Shown here: in pieces, positions 44,746 to 52,515 of the stretch
Layout: each line of letters starts with the position of its first letter
How positions within the stretch are numbered: the stretch's first letter is position 1
DNA from: Rikenellaceae bacterium
GTDB lineage: Bacteria; Bacteroidota; Bacteroidia; Bacteroidales; Rikenellaceae
Assembly: GCA_015060165.1 (NCBI GenBank)
Contig: SUZC01000008.1
Span: 1-64,000, forward strand
Reading direction: 5' to 3'
DNA length: 64,000 nucleotides
Notes under the pieces: model-generated
What the model saw: only the letters and a program-made list of their open reading frames with translations
What the model was told of the DNA's origin: nothing
The model's database searches: none
Translations under genes and position numbers: made by a program

Positions 44746-45726
44746 ATGAACTCTTGGGGAGAAAAATTCAGAATAACACTTTGGGGCGAATCTCACGGCC
44801 AGCAAGTCGGAGTAAGTATCGATGGAGTCCCTGCTGGAATTGCATTGAGCGAGGATGATTTCTCAACTGATCTCAACCGACGCAAGTCTGGTGCAGCCGG
44901 CACAACTCCTCGCCACGAGAGTGATACACCTCGTATCGTATCGGGTATATACAACGGCTATACCACCGGTTCGCCGCTCACCATTGAGTTCAACAATGAG
45001 AACACCCGTTCTGGCGATTATAAATCGCTTGAAACGCACCCACGTCCATCGCACGCCGATTTGGTAGCTCGTCAAAAATGGAACGGTTACAACGATCCAC
45101 GTGGTGGGGGGCATTTCTCAGGAAGAATCACGCTGGCTTTGGTTGCAGCCGGAGTTGTAGCAAAAAAGATATTAGGTACGCAGACAACATTCCAGACCGA
45201 CATTATAGCCATTGGTGGCTCTCATAACAAAGAGGATTTCGCCAAGATAATCGAGCAAGCGCAACAGGCACAAAACTCGGTAGGTGGAGTTGTAGAGTGC
45301 CGCATTAATGGTATTCAGGCAGGTGTCGGCGAACCATTCTTCGATTCGGTTGAGAGCCAGATAGCACATCTGTTGTTTGCTGTTCCCGCTGTCAAGGGTG
45401 TTGAATTTGGCGCAGGTTTCAAGGCGGCCGATATGAAAGGATCAGAACACAATGACCCTATTTGCGATGCCCAAGGCCACACGGCAACCAATCACGCAGG
45501 AGGCATTGTCGGAGGCATAAGCAATGGCAATGAGATAGTCGTTCGCGCAGCCATCAAACCTACCGCCTCAATCTCAATGGCACAACAGACTTTTAACTTC
45601 GAGAGTGGGTCAATAGAGCCTCTCGTAATTAAAGGTCGACACGACGTGTGCATTACACTCCGCGCAGCTGTGGTTATCGAAGCTGCCGCTGCTATTGCTT
45701 TGGCGGATTTGAGTCTGAGGGCATAA
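44746..45726 (+). CDS. aroC: Chorismate synthase
   Basis: AroC removes phosphate from EPSP to form chorismate with a reduced flavin, the last common step to the aromatic amino acids. The 326-residue protein carries GESHG (14-18), RRKSG and the GGHFSGR signature, with a C-terminal ADLSLRA. It is somewhat shorter than the 350-390 residues usual for the family, mainly at the C-terminus. It begins 1 nt after aroA, and prmC follows after 22 nt. Confidence 0.95.
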   Translation: MNSWGEKFRITLWGESHGQQVGVSIDGVPAGIALSEDDFSTDLNRRKSGAAGTTPRHESDTPRIVSGIYNGYTTGSPLTIEFNNENTRSGDYKSLETHPRPSHADLVARQKWNGYNDPRGGGHFSGRITLALVAAGVVAKKILGTQTTFQTDIIAIGGSHNKEDFAKIIEQAQQAQNSVGGVVECRINGIQAGVGEPFFDSVESQIAHLLFAVPAVKGVEFGAGFKAADMKGSEHNDPICDAQGHTATNHAGGIVGGISNGNEIVVRAAIKPTASISMAQQTFNFESGSIEPLVIKGRHDVCITLRAAVVIEAAAAIALADLSLRA

Positions 45727-45748
45727 TTGTAATTAACACCCACCAGCA

Positions 45749-46606
45749 ATGAAAGCCACGCGAGCCGAGATCCTAAACTACATCAGCCATCGCATAGAAC
45801 ATCTATATGATGAGCGAGAGCGAATGCACATCGCTCGTATGGTTGCAGCATCGCTCAGTGGCGAACAAGAGACAAAATACCTCATAGAACGCAACGAAGT
45901 GGTGGATATTCCTACTCTGGAAGATGTAGCCGAGGAGTTAGCAAAAGGTCGACCAGCACAATATATTATCGGCCACCAAGAGTTCTGCGGAATAGACATA
46001 AAAGTTAGTGAGGGTGTTCTCATTCCTCGTCCCGAAACTGAGGAACTGGTCCTTTGGGCTGAAGAGAAGATTCGAAATTTCACCAACCCTCATATACTCG
46101 ACATCTGCACAGGAAGCGGTTGCATAGCATTGGCTCTGGCTCATAGGGTTAAAAGAGCCAAGGTTACAGCAGTCGACATCTCCGACGAAGCACTCGCTAT
46201 AGCTTGCGCCAATGGGGTGGCATTATCGCTCGATATTGAATTTATCATGGATGACGCGTTGAATCATCTTCCTCGAATTTCTGACCGAAAATTCGAGGTG
46301 ATAGTTTCAAACCCTCCATACATACCATTGTCGGAGAGAGAATCAATGCATACGAATGTTGTTGATTACGAACCGAGTATAGCACTTTTTGTAGCCGACA
46401 ACGACCCATTGATATTCTATCGAGAAATAGCACGCTGTGCAAAAACATTGCTCAGTGAGAACGGATACCTACTATTTGAAGTTCACGAAACTCTGGCAGA
46501 GCAAACTGCCGAAATGCTCCATACGGAAGGATACGATGCGATAGAACTTCGCCACGATTGTTTCGACAAACCGAGAATGATATGTTGTCAACCAAACCTA
46601 AAATAA
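45749..46606 (+). CDS. prmC: Peptide chain release factor N5-glutamine methyltransferase
   Basis: PrmC (HemK) methylates the Gln of the GGQ motif in release factors RF1 and RF2, raising termination efficiency. The 285-residue protein has SAM motif ILDICTGSGCIALALA (about 112-127) and catalytic SNPPYIP (about 188-194), with an N-terminal helical domain. Its end overlaps the recX start by 25 nt. Confidence 0.95.
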   Translation: MKATRAEILNYISHRIEHLYDERERMHIARMVAASLSGEQETKYLIERNEVVDIPTLEDVAEELAKGRPAQYIIGHQEFCGIDIKVSEGVLIPRPETEELVLWAEEKIRNFTNPHILDICTGSGCIALALAHRVKRAKVTAVDISDEALAIACANGVALSLDIEFIMDDALNHLPRISDRKFEVIVSNPPYIPLSERESMHTNVVDYEPSIALFVADNDPLIFYREIARCAKTLLSENGYLLFEVHETLAEQTAEMLHTEGYDAIELRHDCFDKPRMICCQPNLK

Positions 46607-47115
46607 AACGCACGAAGACAGCCAAGCAAGCTCTTGAATCGCTTATGCGTTTGTGCGCTCGGGCAGAACGCAGTTCGGGCGATGCGATGCGACTGATGAG
46701 CAATTGGGAAGTCCCTATTGAGGGACGTGGCCCGGTCCTACAACAATTGATTCGCGAACGATACATAGACGATGAGCGTTATGCAGAAGCATTCGTAAGA
46801 GAGAAATGCAACCTCAGTGCGTGGGGAGAGTACAAAATCCGCACTTCGCTACGCCGTAAGGGGATAGCCGATGGAATTATAAATCAAGCTCTTTTGCAGC
46901 TCACGCCAGAACAGAATAAAGAGCGACTCACGCAGCGACTGCAACGCAAAGCAAAAAGCACAAAATACGATACTATATATCAACTTAAAACCAAACTCAT
47001 ACGATACGGGGCCTCACTTGGTTTTTCGATGGACAAAGTTATCGAAGCAACAGGCGAGGTTATCCGCGAATTAAATCTAGACAAAGAACAATGCGAAGAG
47101 GAATTTTATTTATAG
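46582..47115 (+). CDS. recX: RecX-family regulatory protein
   Basis: RecX binds RecA filaments and limits their growth. The 177-residue protein is helix-rich, with tandem RecX-type three-helix units, for example LIRERYIDDERYAEAFVREK, the RRKGIADGIINQAL segment and the final SMDKVIEATGEVI block. I chose the ATG at 46582, which overlaps prmC by 25 nt, instead of an upstream TTG at 46558. The end overlaps the M23 peptidase start by 25 nt. No recA is in the window. Confidence 0.85.
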   Translation: MLSTKPKIKRTKTAKQALESLMRLCARAERSSGDAMRLMSNWEVPIEGRGPVLQQLIRERYIDDERYAEAFVREKCNLSAWGEYKIRTSLRRKGIADGIINQALLQLTPEQNKERLTQRLQRKAKSTKYDTIYQLKTKLIRYGASLGFSMDKVIEATGEVIRELNLDKEQCEEEFYL

Positions 47116-48833
47116 CCTTGTTGGCTACACTTTCAGCCACAAAACTATCGGCACAGAAACTTGACGCCAGCTACTATGACTTTCCATTAAGAAACGTAGC
47201 AGGCTACTACTCGGCCAACTTTGCCGAGATGCGTCCCAACCATTTCCACTCAGGTATCGATTTCAAGACCGATGGAGTCGAGGGTAAAGTAGTCGTTGCT
47301 GTGGCCGATGGTTACGTTTCTCGTGTGCTATACTCAAATTCGGGTTATGGTTTGGCTCTTTACGTCACCCACCCCAATGGCACGACATCGGTATATGGAC
47401 ACCTATCGAAATTTCGCAAAGATATTGCCGACTTCGTATTTGCAGAACGTCATCGCCAGAAACGAAGCCGCATAGACGTAGAATGTAAGCCCGACCAATT
47501 CAAAGTAAAACGCGGCGAGCAGATTGCCTTGTCGGGCAATACTGGCTCTTCGATGGGGCCACACCTGCATTTCGAGATTCGTGACAATGCAGGCCGCACA
47601 ATCAATCTCTTCTCGCAAGGTATATACAAGCCCAAGGATGACATTTCGCCATACATTATGAAGGTGCATTACATCGAGGTTGATAGCGTACGCGGAGTAC
47701 CGTGTCATAGTCGCCGTAGCACTTATGCCGTACACAAAGCCGACGACCACACCTATCGTACCGCCCAAAAAACTCCAATCAAAGTAGGTCGTACGGGATA
47801 TTTCGTTGTAGAGACATCAGACCGTAAGAACGACTGCGCCAATACATATGGAGTTTATAATTTGAAGGCCAATCTCGACGGCAAAACAATATACGAGTAC
47901 CGCAACGATGGATTTCCATTCACGCTATCGCGTTATTGTAATGCTGTCGCTTACTACCCCATCCAGATCAACACTCGCAATGAAGCAATGTTGATAGCTA
48001 TGCGTGAAGGCGGAACTGATTATTTCTACCCTAAAATCATAGATAAGGGTGTAGTACGATGCAAGGCTGGTGAGAAACGACAAATGGAGTTTGTTATTAC
48101 TGACGATTGCGCCAATACCTCAACCCTCTCTTTTGAAATTGAAGGAAAACCCGATAGCGACTGCTTCAAGGGAGAGATTTCTGCCGACGCCCCAATTGTT
48201 CTACACAACCACGATTTCGCAGCAAAGGTTGACGATACGTTCAGTGTAGTTATACCCAAAGGAGCACTATACGAAAGCATAGCATTGGAGAATTTTCACA
48301 AGTCGGAGATTGTCCCCAAAGCTGATTCTACAGTAAAGATACTCTCTGCAGCCTACACTATTCACGATGACGGCACCCCTCTCCAAAATAGCGTTGCTCT
48401 CATCTTCTCGGTTCCGGTTGCCAAGGAGTTGCAGCCATATACAACTATGGCATCGGTATCAAGCAGTGGCAGGGTATATAATTCGGGTGGCAATTACAAA
48501 CACAACCGATTAGTGGGTCGCACCCGCACATTCGGTACTTACTGCCTTGTAGCCGACACCACCCCGCCCACCATTAGGCCTCAATTTGAAGATGGTGCCG
48601 ATTTCACTAAACGCGACTACATATCGTTCCGTCTGTCAGACAATTTTGCTGGTGTATCATCCTACTCAGCATCGATTGACGGCAAGTGGGTTCCAATTCA
48701 CTACAAAGGTGGACGAGCCATAATCAACCTCCGCGAAGAGGGAATCAAAGGTAATAAAAGCCATAAAATAGAGATCACCATTCGCGACTCGTGCGGTAAC
48801 CGCGCAAAATGGGACGGCACATTCAAACGATAA
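47091..48833 (+). CDS. M23-family metallopeptidase, exported
   Basis: M23 enzymes cut peptidoglycan cross-links or act as activators of amidases. The 580-residue protein has a signal peptide (Arg-Arg then GILFIALLATLSATKLSA). A LytM-type domain follows with the zinc ligands HFHSGIDF (His-x3-Asp, about residues 53-57) and HLHFEI (about 161), so it looks catalytically intact. A long C-terminal region of beta-rich character covers about 400 residues and may bind wall or lipid partners. Its ATG overlaps recX by 25 nt, so the genes are translationally coupled. Confidence 0.9.
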   Translation: MRRGILFIALLATLSATKLSAQKLDASYYDFPLRNVAGYYSANFAEMRPNHFHSGIDFKTDGVEGKVVVAVADGYVSRVLYSNSGYGLALYVTHPNGTTSVYGHLSKFRKDIADFVFAERHRQKRSRIDVECKPDQFKVKRGEQIALSGNTGSSMGPHLHFEIRDNAGRTINLFSQGIYKPKDDISPYIMKVHYIEVDSVRGVPCHSRRSTYAVHKADDHTYRTAQKTPIKVGRTGYFVVETSDRKNDCANTYGVYNLKANLDGKTIYEYRNDGFPFTLSRYCNAVAYYPIQINTRNEAMLIAMREGGTDYFYPKIIDKGVVRCKAGEKRQMEFVITDDCANTSTLSFEIEGKPDSDCFKGEISADAPIVLHNHDFAAKVDDTFSVVIPKGALYESIALENFHKSEIVPKADSTVKILSAAYTIHDDGTPLQNSVALIFSVPVAKELQPYTTMASVSSSGRVYNSGGNYKHNRLVGRTRTFGTYCLVADTTPPTIRPQFEDGADFTKRDYISFRLSDNFAGVSSYSASIDGKWVPIHYKGGRAIINLREEGIKGNKSHKIEITIRDSCGNRAKWDGTFKR

Positions 48834-48858
48834 GCAATAAATAAAACACTAAACAAAT

Positions 48859-51147
48859 ATGATTAAACGAACCTTTTTCACACTAATCGCATCGCTCTCT
48901 TTGCTGACGTTGTCTGCTCAAAAGAGTGATTTTTCACCCGTTGACTACGTAAGTCCACTGGTGGGAACACAATCGACACACGGATTCTCTACCGGTAATA
49001 CATATCCTGCCATTGCTCGCCCCTGGGGTATGAATTTCTGGACTCCGCAAACCGGTAAGATGGGCAATGGTTGGACATATACATACACCGACAACAAGAT
49101 TCGCGGATTCAAGCAGACCCATCAGCCAAGTCCTTGGATTAACGACTATGGTCAGTTTGCAATTATGCCGGTTGTGGGAGCTCCCGAATTCAACGAGGAT
49201 AAGCGAGCAAGTTGGTTTGGCCATAAGGGTGAAATAGCAAAGCCATATTATTACAAAGTATATCTTGCAGAACACGACGTTGTAACAGAGTTCTCGCCCA
49301 CCGATCGTGCCGTAATATTCCGTTTTACATTCCCCGAATCGAAGGATTCCTATGTAGTGATTGATGCTCTAAACAAAGGTTCATACATAAAAGTTGATGC
49401 CGCCAACAAGCGAATCATCGGTTACTCGACACTAAATGTGGGAGGTGTAGCCCAAAACTTCAAGAACTACTTTATCATTGAGTTCGACAAGCCATTTGAG
49501 CAGATCAACACCTTTGTTAACGGCAAACTCGAAAAGGGGGTTGCCGAACAAAAAGACAACCACGTTGGCGCAGTGATTGGTTTTCAGACAAAGACCGGTG
49601 AGCAGATTCACGCTCGCATAGCATCATCTTTCATCAGCCACGAGCAGGCAGCCATTAACCTCAAAGAGTTGGGTAACGACTCTTTGGAACAACTCAAAGA
49701 GAAGGGCCGTAAGGCTTGGAACGATGTGTTGGGTCGCATTGAAGTAGACGGGGGCAATCTCGATCAATATCGCACTTTCTACTCTTGCTTATATCGCGCT
49801 ACACTCTTCCCTCAGAAACACTATGAGATAGATACCAACGGAGAGGTTGTGCATTACAGCCCACACAATGGCAAGGTTGAGAAGGGTTATTTCTACACAG
49901 GCACAGGATTCTGGGATACATTCCGTTGCCTATTCCCTCTGCTTAATATGCTATACCCATCGGAGAACAAAAAGATGCAGGAGGGATTTGTAAATGTCTA
50001 CAAAGAGAGTGGATTTTATCCCGAATGGTCGAGTCCAGGCCACAGAGCTTGTATGGTAGGTAACAACTCAGCATCAGTTATGGCCGATGCCTATTTAAAG
50101 GGTGTGAAGGTTGAAGATGTGGAGACAATGTATGAAGGATTGTTGCACGGCACAAATAACGTACACCCCAAAGTTTCATCAACAGGCCGTATCGGACACG
50201 AATACTACAATACATTGGGATATATTCCTTACGATGTTAAAATCAAAGAAAATGCAGCCCGCACATTGGAGTATGCATACGATGATTGGTGCATTTACAA
50301 ATTGGCTAAGGAGCTGAAACGTCCACAGGAGGAAATCGATCTCTTCGCAAAGCGTGCACTCAACTATCGCAATCTGTTCGACCCATCAACAAAGCTTATG
50401 AGAGGCCGAAATAAGGACGGCAAGTTTATGGAGCCATTCTCGGCCTTGAAGTGGGGTGACGCCTTTACCGAGGGTAACAGCTGGCACTACACTTGGTCGG
50501 TATTCCACGACCCGCAAGGCCTTATCGACCTTATGGGTGGCGACAAGGAGTTTACCCGTATGCTCGACTCGGTATTTATTGTACCACCCGTTTTCGACGA
50601 GAGCTACTATGGATTTGTGATTCACGAAATCCGAGAGATGACAATTATGAATATGGGTAACTATGCCCACGGCAACCAGCCCGTACAGCATATGATTTAC
50701 TTATATAACTACGCAGGTGAACCCTGGAAAGCACAATATTGGCTTCGCCAGGTGATGGATCGATTCTATTCTCCTACTCCCGATGGATATTGCGGCGACG
50801 AGGATAATGGACAGACCTCGGCCTGGTATATCTTCTCAGCTCTTGGATTTTACCCCGTATGCCCCGCAAGCGACGAGTACGCAATGGGAGCTCCGCTATT
50901 CAAGAGTGCGACAATTCATCTGGAAAATGGCAAGAAGTTCGAGATTAACGCCCCCGAAAATAGCGCAGAGAATTTCTACATCGACAATATGAAACTCAAC
51001 GGTAAACGTTACACCCGCAACTATATCAAGCATCAGGATATTATGAGTGGTGGCAAGTTGGATATTTCGATGGATTCTAAACCCAATACAAAACGCGGTA
51101 CCGCCAAAGAGGATCGCCCCTACTCATTCTCAAATGAGTTGAAATAA
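48859..51147 (+). CDS. GH92 alpha-mannosidase family protein, exported
   Basis: The 762-residue protein has a signal peptide (cleavage near Leu-Ser-Ala-Gln). The GH92 pattern includes YVSPLVGTQSTHGFSTGNTYP and PWGMNFWTPQTG near the start, WSSPGHRACMVGNNSA and NGQTSAWYIFSALGFYPVCP near the end. Most GH92 enzymes are calcium-dependent exo-alpha-1,2/1,3-mannosidases; Bacteroidota use them on N-glycans and yeast mannan. No SusC/SusD pair is in the window, so it is not part of a classic polysaccharide locus here. It follows the M23 gene after 25 nt and ends in a strong terminator. Confidence 0.93.
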   Translation: MIKRTFFTLIASLSLLTLSAQKSDFSPVDYVSPLVGTQSTHGFSTGNTYPAIARPWGMNFWTPQTGKMGNGWTYTYTDNKIRGFKQTHQPSPWINDYGQFAIMPVVGAPEFNEDKRASWFGHKGEIAKPYYYKVYLAEHDVVTEFSPTDRAVIFRFTFPESKDSYVVIDALNKGSYIKVDAANKRIIGYSTLNVGGVAQNFKNYFIIEFDKPFEQINTFVNGKLEKGVAEQKDNHVGAVIGFQTKTGEQIHARIASSFISHEQAAINLKELGNDSLEQLKEKGRKAWNDVLGRIEVDGGNLDQYRTFYSCLYRATLFPQKHYEIDTNGEVVHYSPHNGKVEKGYFYTGTGFWDTFRCLFPLLNMLYPSENKKMQEGFVNVYKESGFYPEWSSPGHRACMVGNNSASVMADAYLKGVKVEDVETMYEGLLHGTNNVHPKVSSTGRIGHEYYNTLGYIPYDVKIKENAARTLEYAYDDWCIYKLAKELKRPQEEIDLFAKRALNYRNLFDPSTKLMRGRNKDGKFMEPFSALKWGDAFTEGNSWHYTWSVFHDPQGLIDLMGGDKEFTRMLDSVFIVPPVFDESYYGFVIHEIREMTIMNMGNYAHGNQPVQHMIYLYNYAGEPWKAQYWLRQVMDRFYSPTPDGYCGDEDNGQTSAWYIFSALGFYPVCPASDEYAMGAPLFKSATIHLENGKKFEINAPENSAENFYIDNMKLNGKRYTRNYIKHQDIMSGGKLDISMDSKPNTKRGTAKEDRPYSFSNELK

Positions 51148-51164
51148 CAGACATAAAGTCCTAA

Positions 51165-51204
51165 TAACAAGAAAGGAGTTCCGCAGGGAACTCCTTTCTT
51201 GTTA
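51165..51204 (+). terminator. Terminator of the GH92 gene
   Basis: TAACAAGAAAGGAGTTCC (51165-51182) pairs perfectly with GGAACTCCTTTCTTGTTA (51187-51204) around GCAG. The 18-bp stem is strong, although no long T-run follows. Confidence 0.85.
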
Positions 51205-51236
51205 GCACTAGCTAAAATCTCCTCATCACAGAGTAT

Positions 51237-51345
51237 AAAAAAAGCGTATAGCGAGAGCTATTTTGAAGATTGCCGAAATTCGAGAATCCGCAGCATACTT
51301 GGCGTATGTGAGGAATTCGAGAACGAGCAAGATGCCAAAAGGAAC
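51237..51345. repeat. Long-hairpin repeat, copy C (3' arm lost)
   Basis: It shares about 100 nt with copy D, from the A7 run through the apical CATAC-TTGGC-GTATG to GATGCCAAAAG. The outer 3' arm (AGCCTTGCTATACGCTTTTT in D) is replaced by unrelated sequence. The basal stem therefore cannot form, while the apical part still can. Confidence 0.85.
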
Positions 51346-51382
51346 AAATCTCCAATGCTAAAACACACTCATCACAGAGCAC

Positions 51383-51506
51383 AAAAAAGCGTATAGCGAG
51401 AGCTATTTTGAAGATTGCCGAAGTTCGAGAATCCGCAGCATACTTGGCGTATGTGAGGAATTCGAGAACGAGCAAGATGCCAAAAGAGCCTTGCTATACG
51501 CTTTTT
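51383..51506. repeat. Long-hairpin repeat, copy D
   Basis: A 124-nt imperfect palindrome. Outer arms AAAAAGCGTATAGC and GCTATACGCTTTTT pair perfectly. GAGCTATTTTG pairs with CAAAAGAGC, TTCGAGAATCC pairs with GGAATTCGAGAA, and the apex is CATAC-TTGGC-GTATG. It begins 3 nt past the stop codon of the GH43-like gene on the minus strand. Confidence 0.9.
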
Positions 51507-51509
51507 ATC

Positions 51510-52490
51510 TTACAACTTGGCCTTCTTCACCCCCTCAAAAGTCATCTTGATAGGAAGAATATTGCCATCTTTATCAAACTCCATTACATCGATACAAGTC
51601 ACACGGTTATTACCCTCTTTTGAGCCAAGTGGATGACGGTGATAGATGATGTAGTATTGGTCTTTCTTTGCATTGTAAATTACCGAATGGTGACCAGCAC
51701 CAGTTGCCACCTTCTCGTCAGTACGCAAAATTACGTCTTTACGCACAAATGGGCCGAGTGGATTGTCGGCAATTGCATATGCCACACGATAGTTGGGACC
51801 AGTCCAGCCACCCTCAGACCACATAAAGTAGTACTTACCATCACGGATAAACATAAATGGGCCCTCCACATAATCCTTTGGAGTAACCTCCTTATACAAC
51901 GAGCCGTCCTCGAAAGGTACAAGGCTACGAAAATCATCGCTAAGTTTTACTACATTGCAACGACCCCAACCTCCGTAATACATATAGTATGTACCATCCT
52001 TATCCTTAAAGACAAATTGGTCGATAGGCTGCGCACGATTCACGATCTTATCGATGAGCGGCTTACCCAAATAATCCTCGAATGGGCCTGCGGGATTGTC
52101 GGCTACTCCAATACCAATACCGCCATACTGCTCATTATTCTGGATATTGTTGCAGCTGAAAAAGATGTAATACTTGCCATCTTTTTCGATTGCAGCAGGA
52201 GCCCACAACGCATTACGCAACCACTTGATGCGAGAGTTGTCGATAATACGCTCGTGCTTAGTCCAATTAACCAAATCCTTAGACGAGAATGCGTCCAAAT
52301 GGAGCTGATCTTTGAATGGCATCGACCAAGTGGGATAAATCCAATAGGTCTTCCCAAATATAACACCCTCTGGGTCAGCATATCTACCCTCAAAAATCGG
52401 GTTACCCGATGTTTTCTGTCCATACGCTCCGACAGCAACTGCCATAGCCACCATCACAAGCATAGATTTAATCAATCTCTTCATATTCAT
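51510..52490 (-). CDS. GH43-like glycoside hydrolase, exported
   Basis: This 326-residue protein has a signal peptide (cleavage near Gly-Ala-Tyr-Gly-Gln). The five-bladed-propeller GH43 pattern shows the catalytic-base Asp in GRYADPEG (about 37), the WAPAAIEKDGKYYIFFS blade and the catalytic-acid Glu in DYVEGPFMF (about 205). GH43 enzymes act on arabinan, xylan or related side chains. The substrate cannot be told from sequence here. An internal ATG two codons in (52484) is an alternative start. It is downstream of two M3 peptidase genes on the same strand (25-nt gap). Confidence 0.88.
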   Translation of the reverse strand: MNMKRLIKSMLVMVAMAVAVGAYGQKTSGNPIFEGRYADPEGVIFGKTYWIYPTWSMPFKDQLHLDAFSSKDLVNWTKHERIIDNSRIKWLRNALWAPAAIEKDGKYYIFFSCNNIQNNEQYGGIGIGVADNPAGPFEDYLGKPLIDKIVNRAQPIDQFVFKDKDGTYYMYYGGWGRCNVVKLSDDFRSLVPFEDGSLYKEVTPKDYVEGPFMFIRDGKYYFMWSEGGWTGPNYRVAYAIADNPLGPFVRKDVILRTDEKVATGAGHHSVIYNAKKDQYYIIYHRHPLGSKEGNNRVTCIDVMEFDKDGNILPIKMTFEGVKKAKL

Positions 52491-52515
52491 TATATTTTAG
52501 GTTTTAATTCGAACT

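Larger units (their letters stand above)
51222..51513. repeat. Tandem duplication of a ~146-nt unit bearing hairpin copies C and D
   Basis: CTCATCACAGAG occurs at 51222-51233 and again at 51368-51379, each followed within a few nt by an A-run and a nearly identical hairpin element. The first unit is 51222-51367 and the second begins at 51368. This is a recent tandem duplication, because the units differ at only a few places apart from the damaged 3' arm of C. Confidence 0.85.

Noticed and set aside
51199..51475. Open frames on both strands across the hairpin copies C and D
   Set aside because: They are made by the repeat itself: the two units give near-identical peptides, there is no start site, and their composition is unlike proteins of this genome.
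48859..52490. Polysaccharide utilisation locus
   Set aside because: GH92 and GH43-like genes are on opposite strands, and no SusC/SusD pair or sensor-regulator is present. The TonB receptor at 20.7 kb is far away and looks metal-related.
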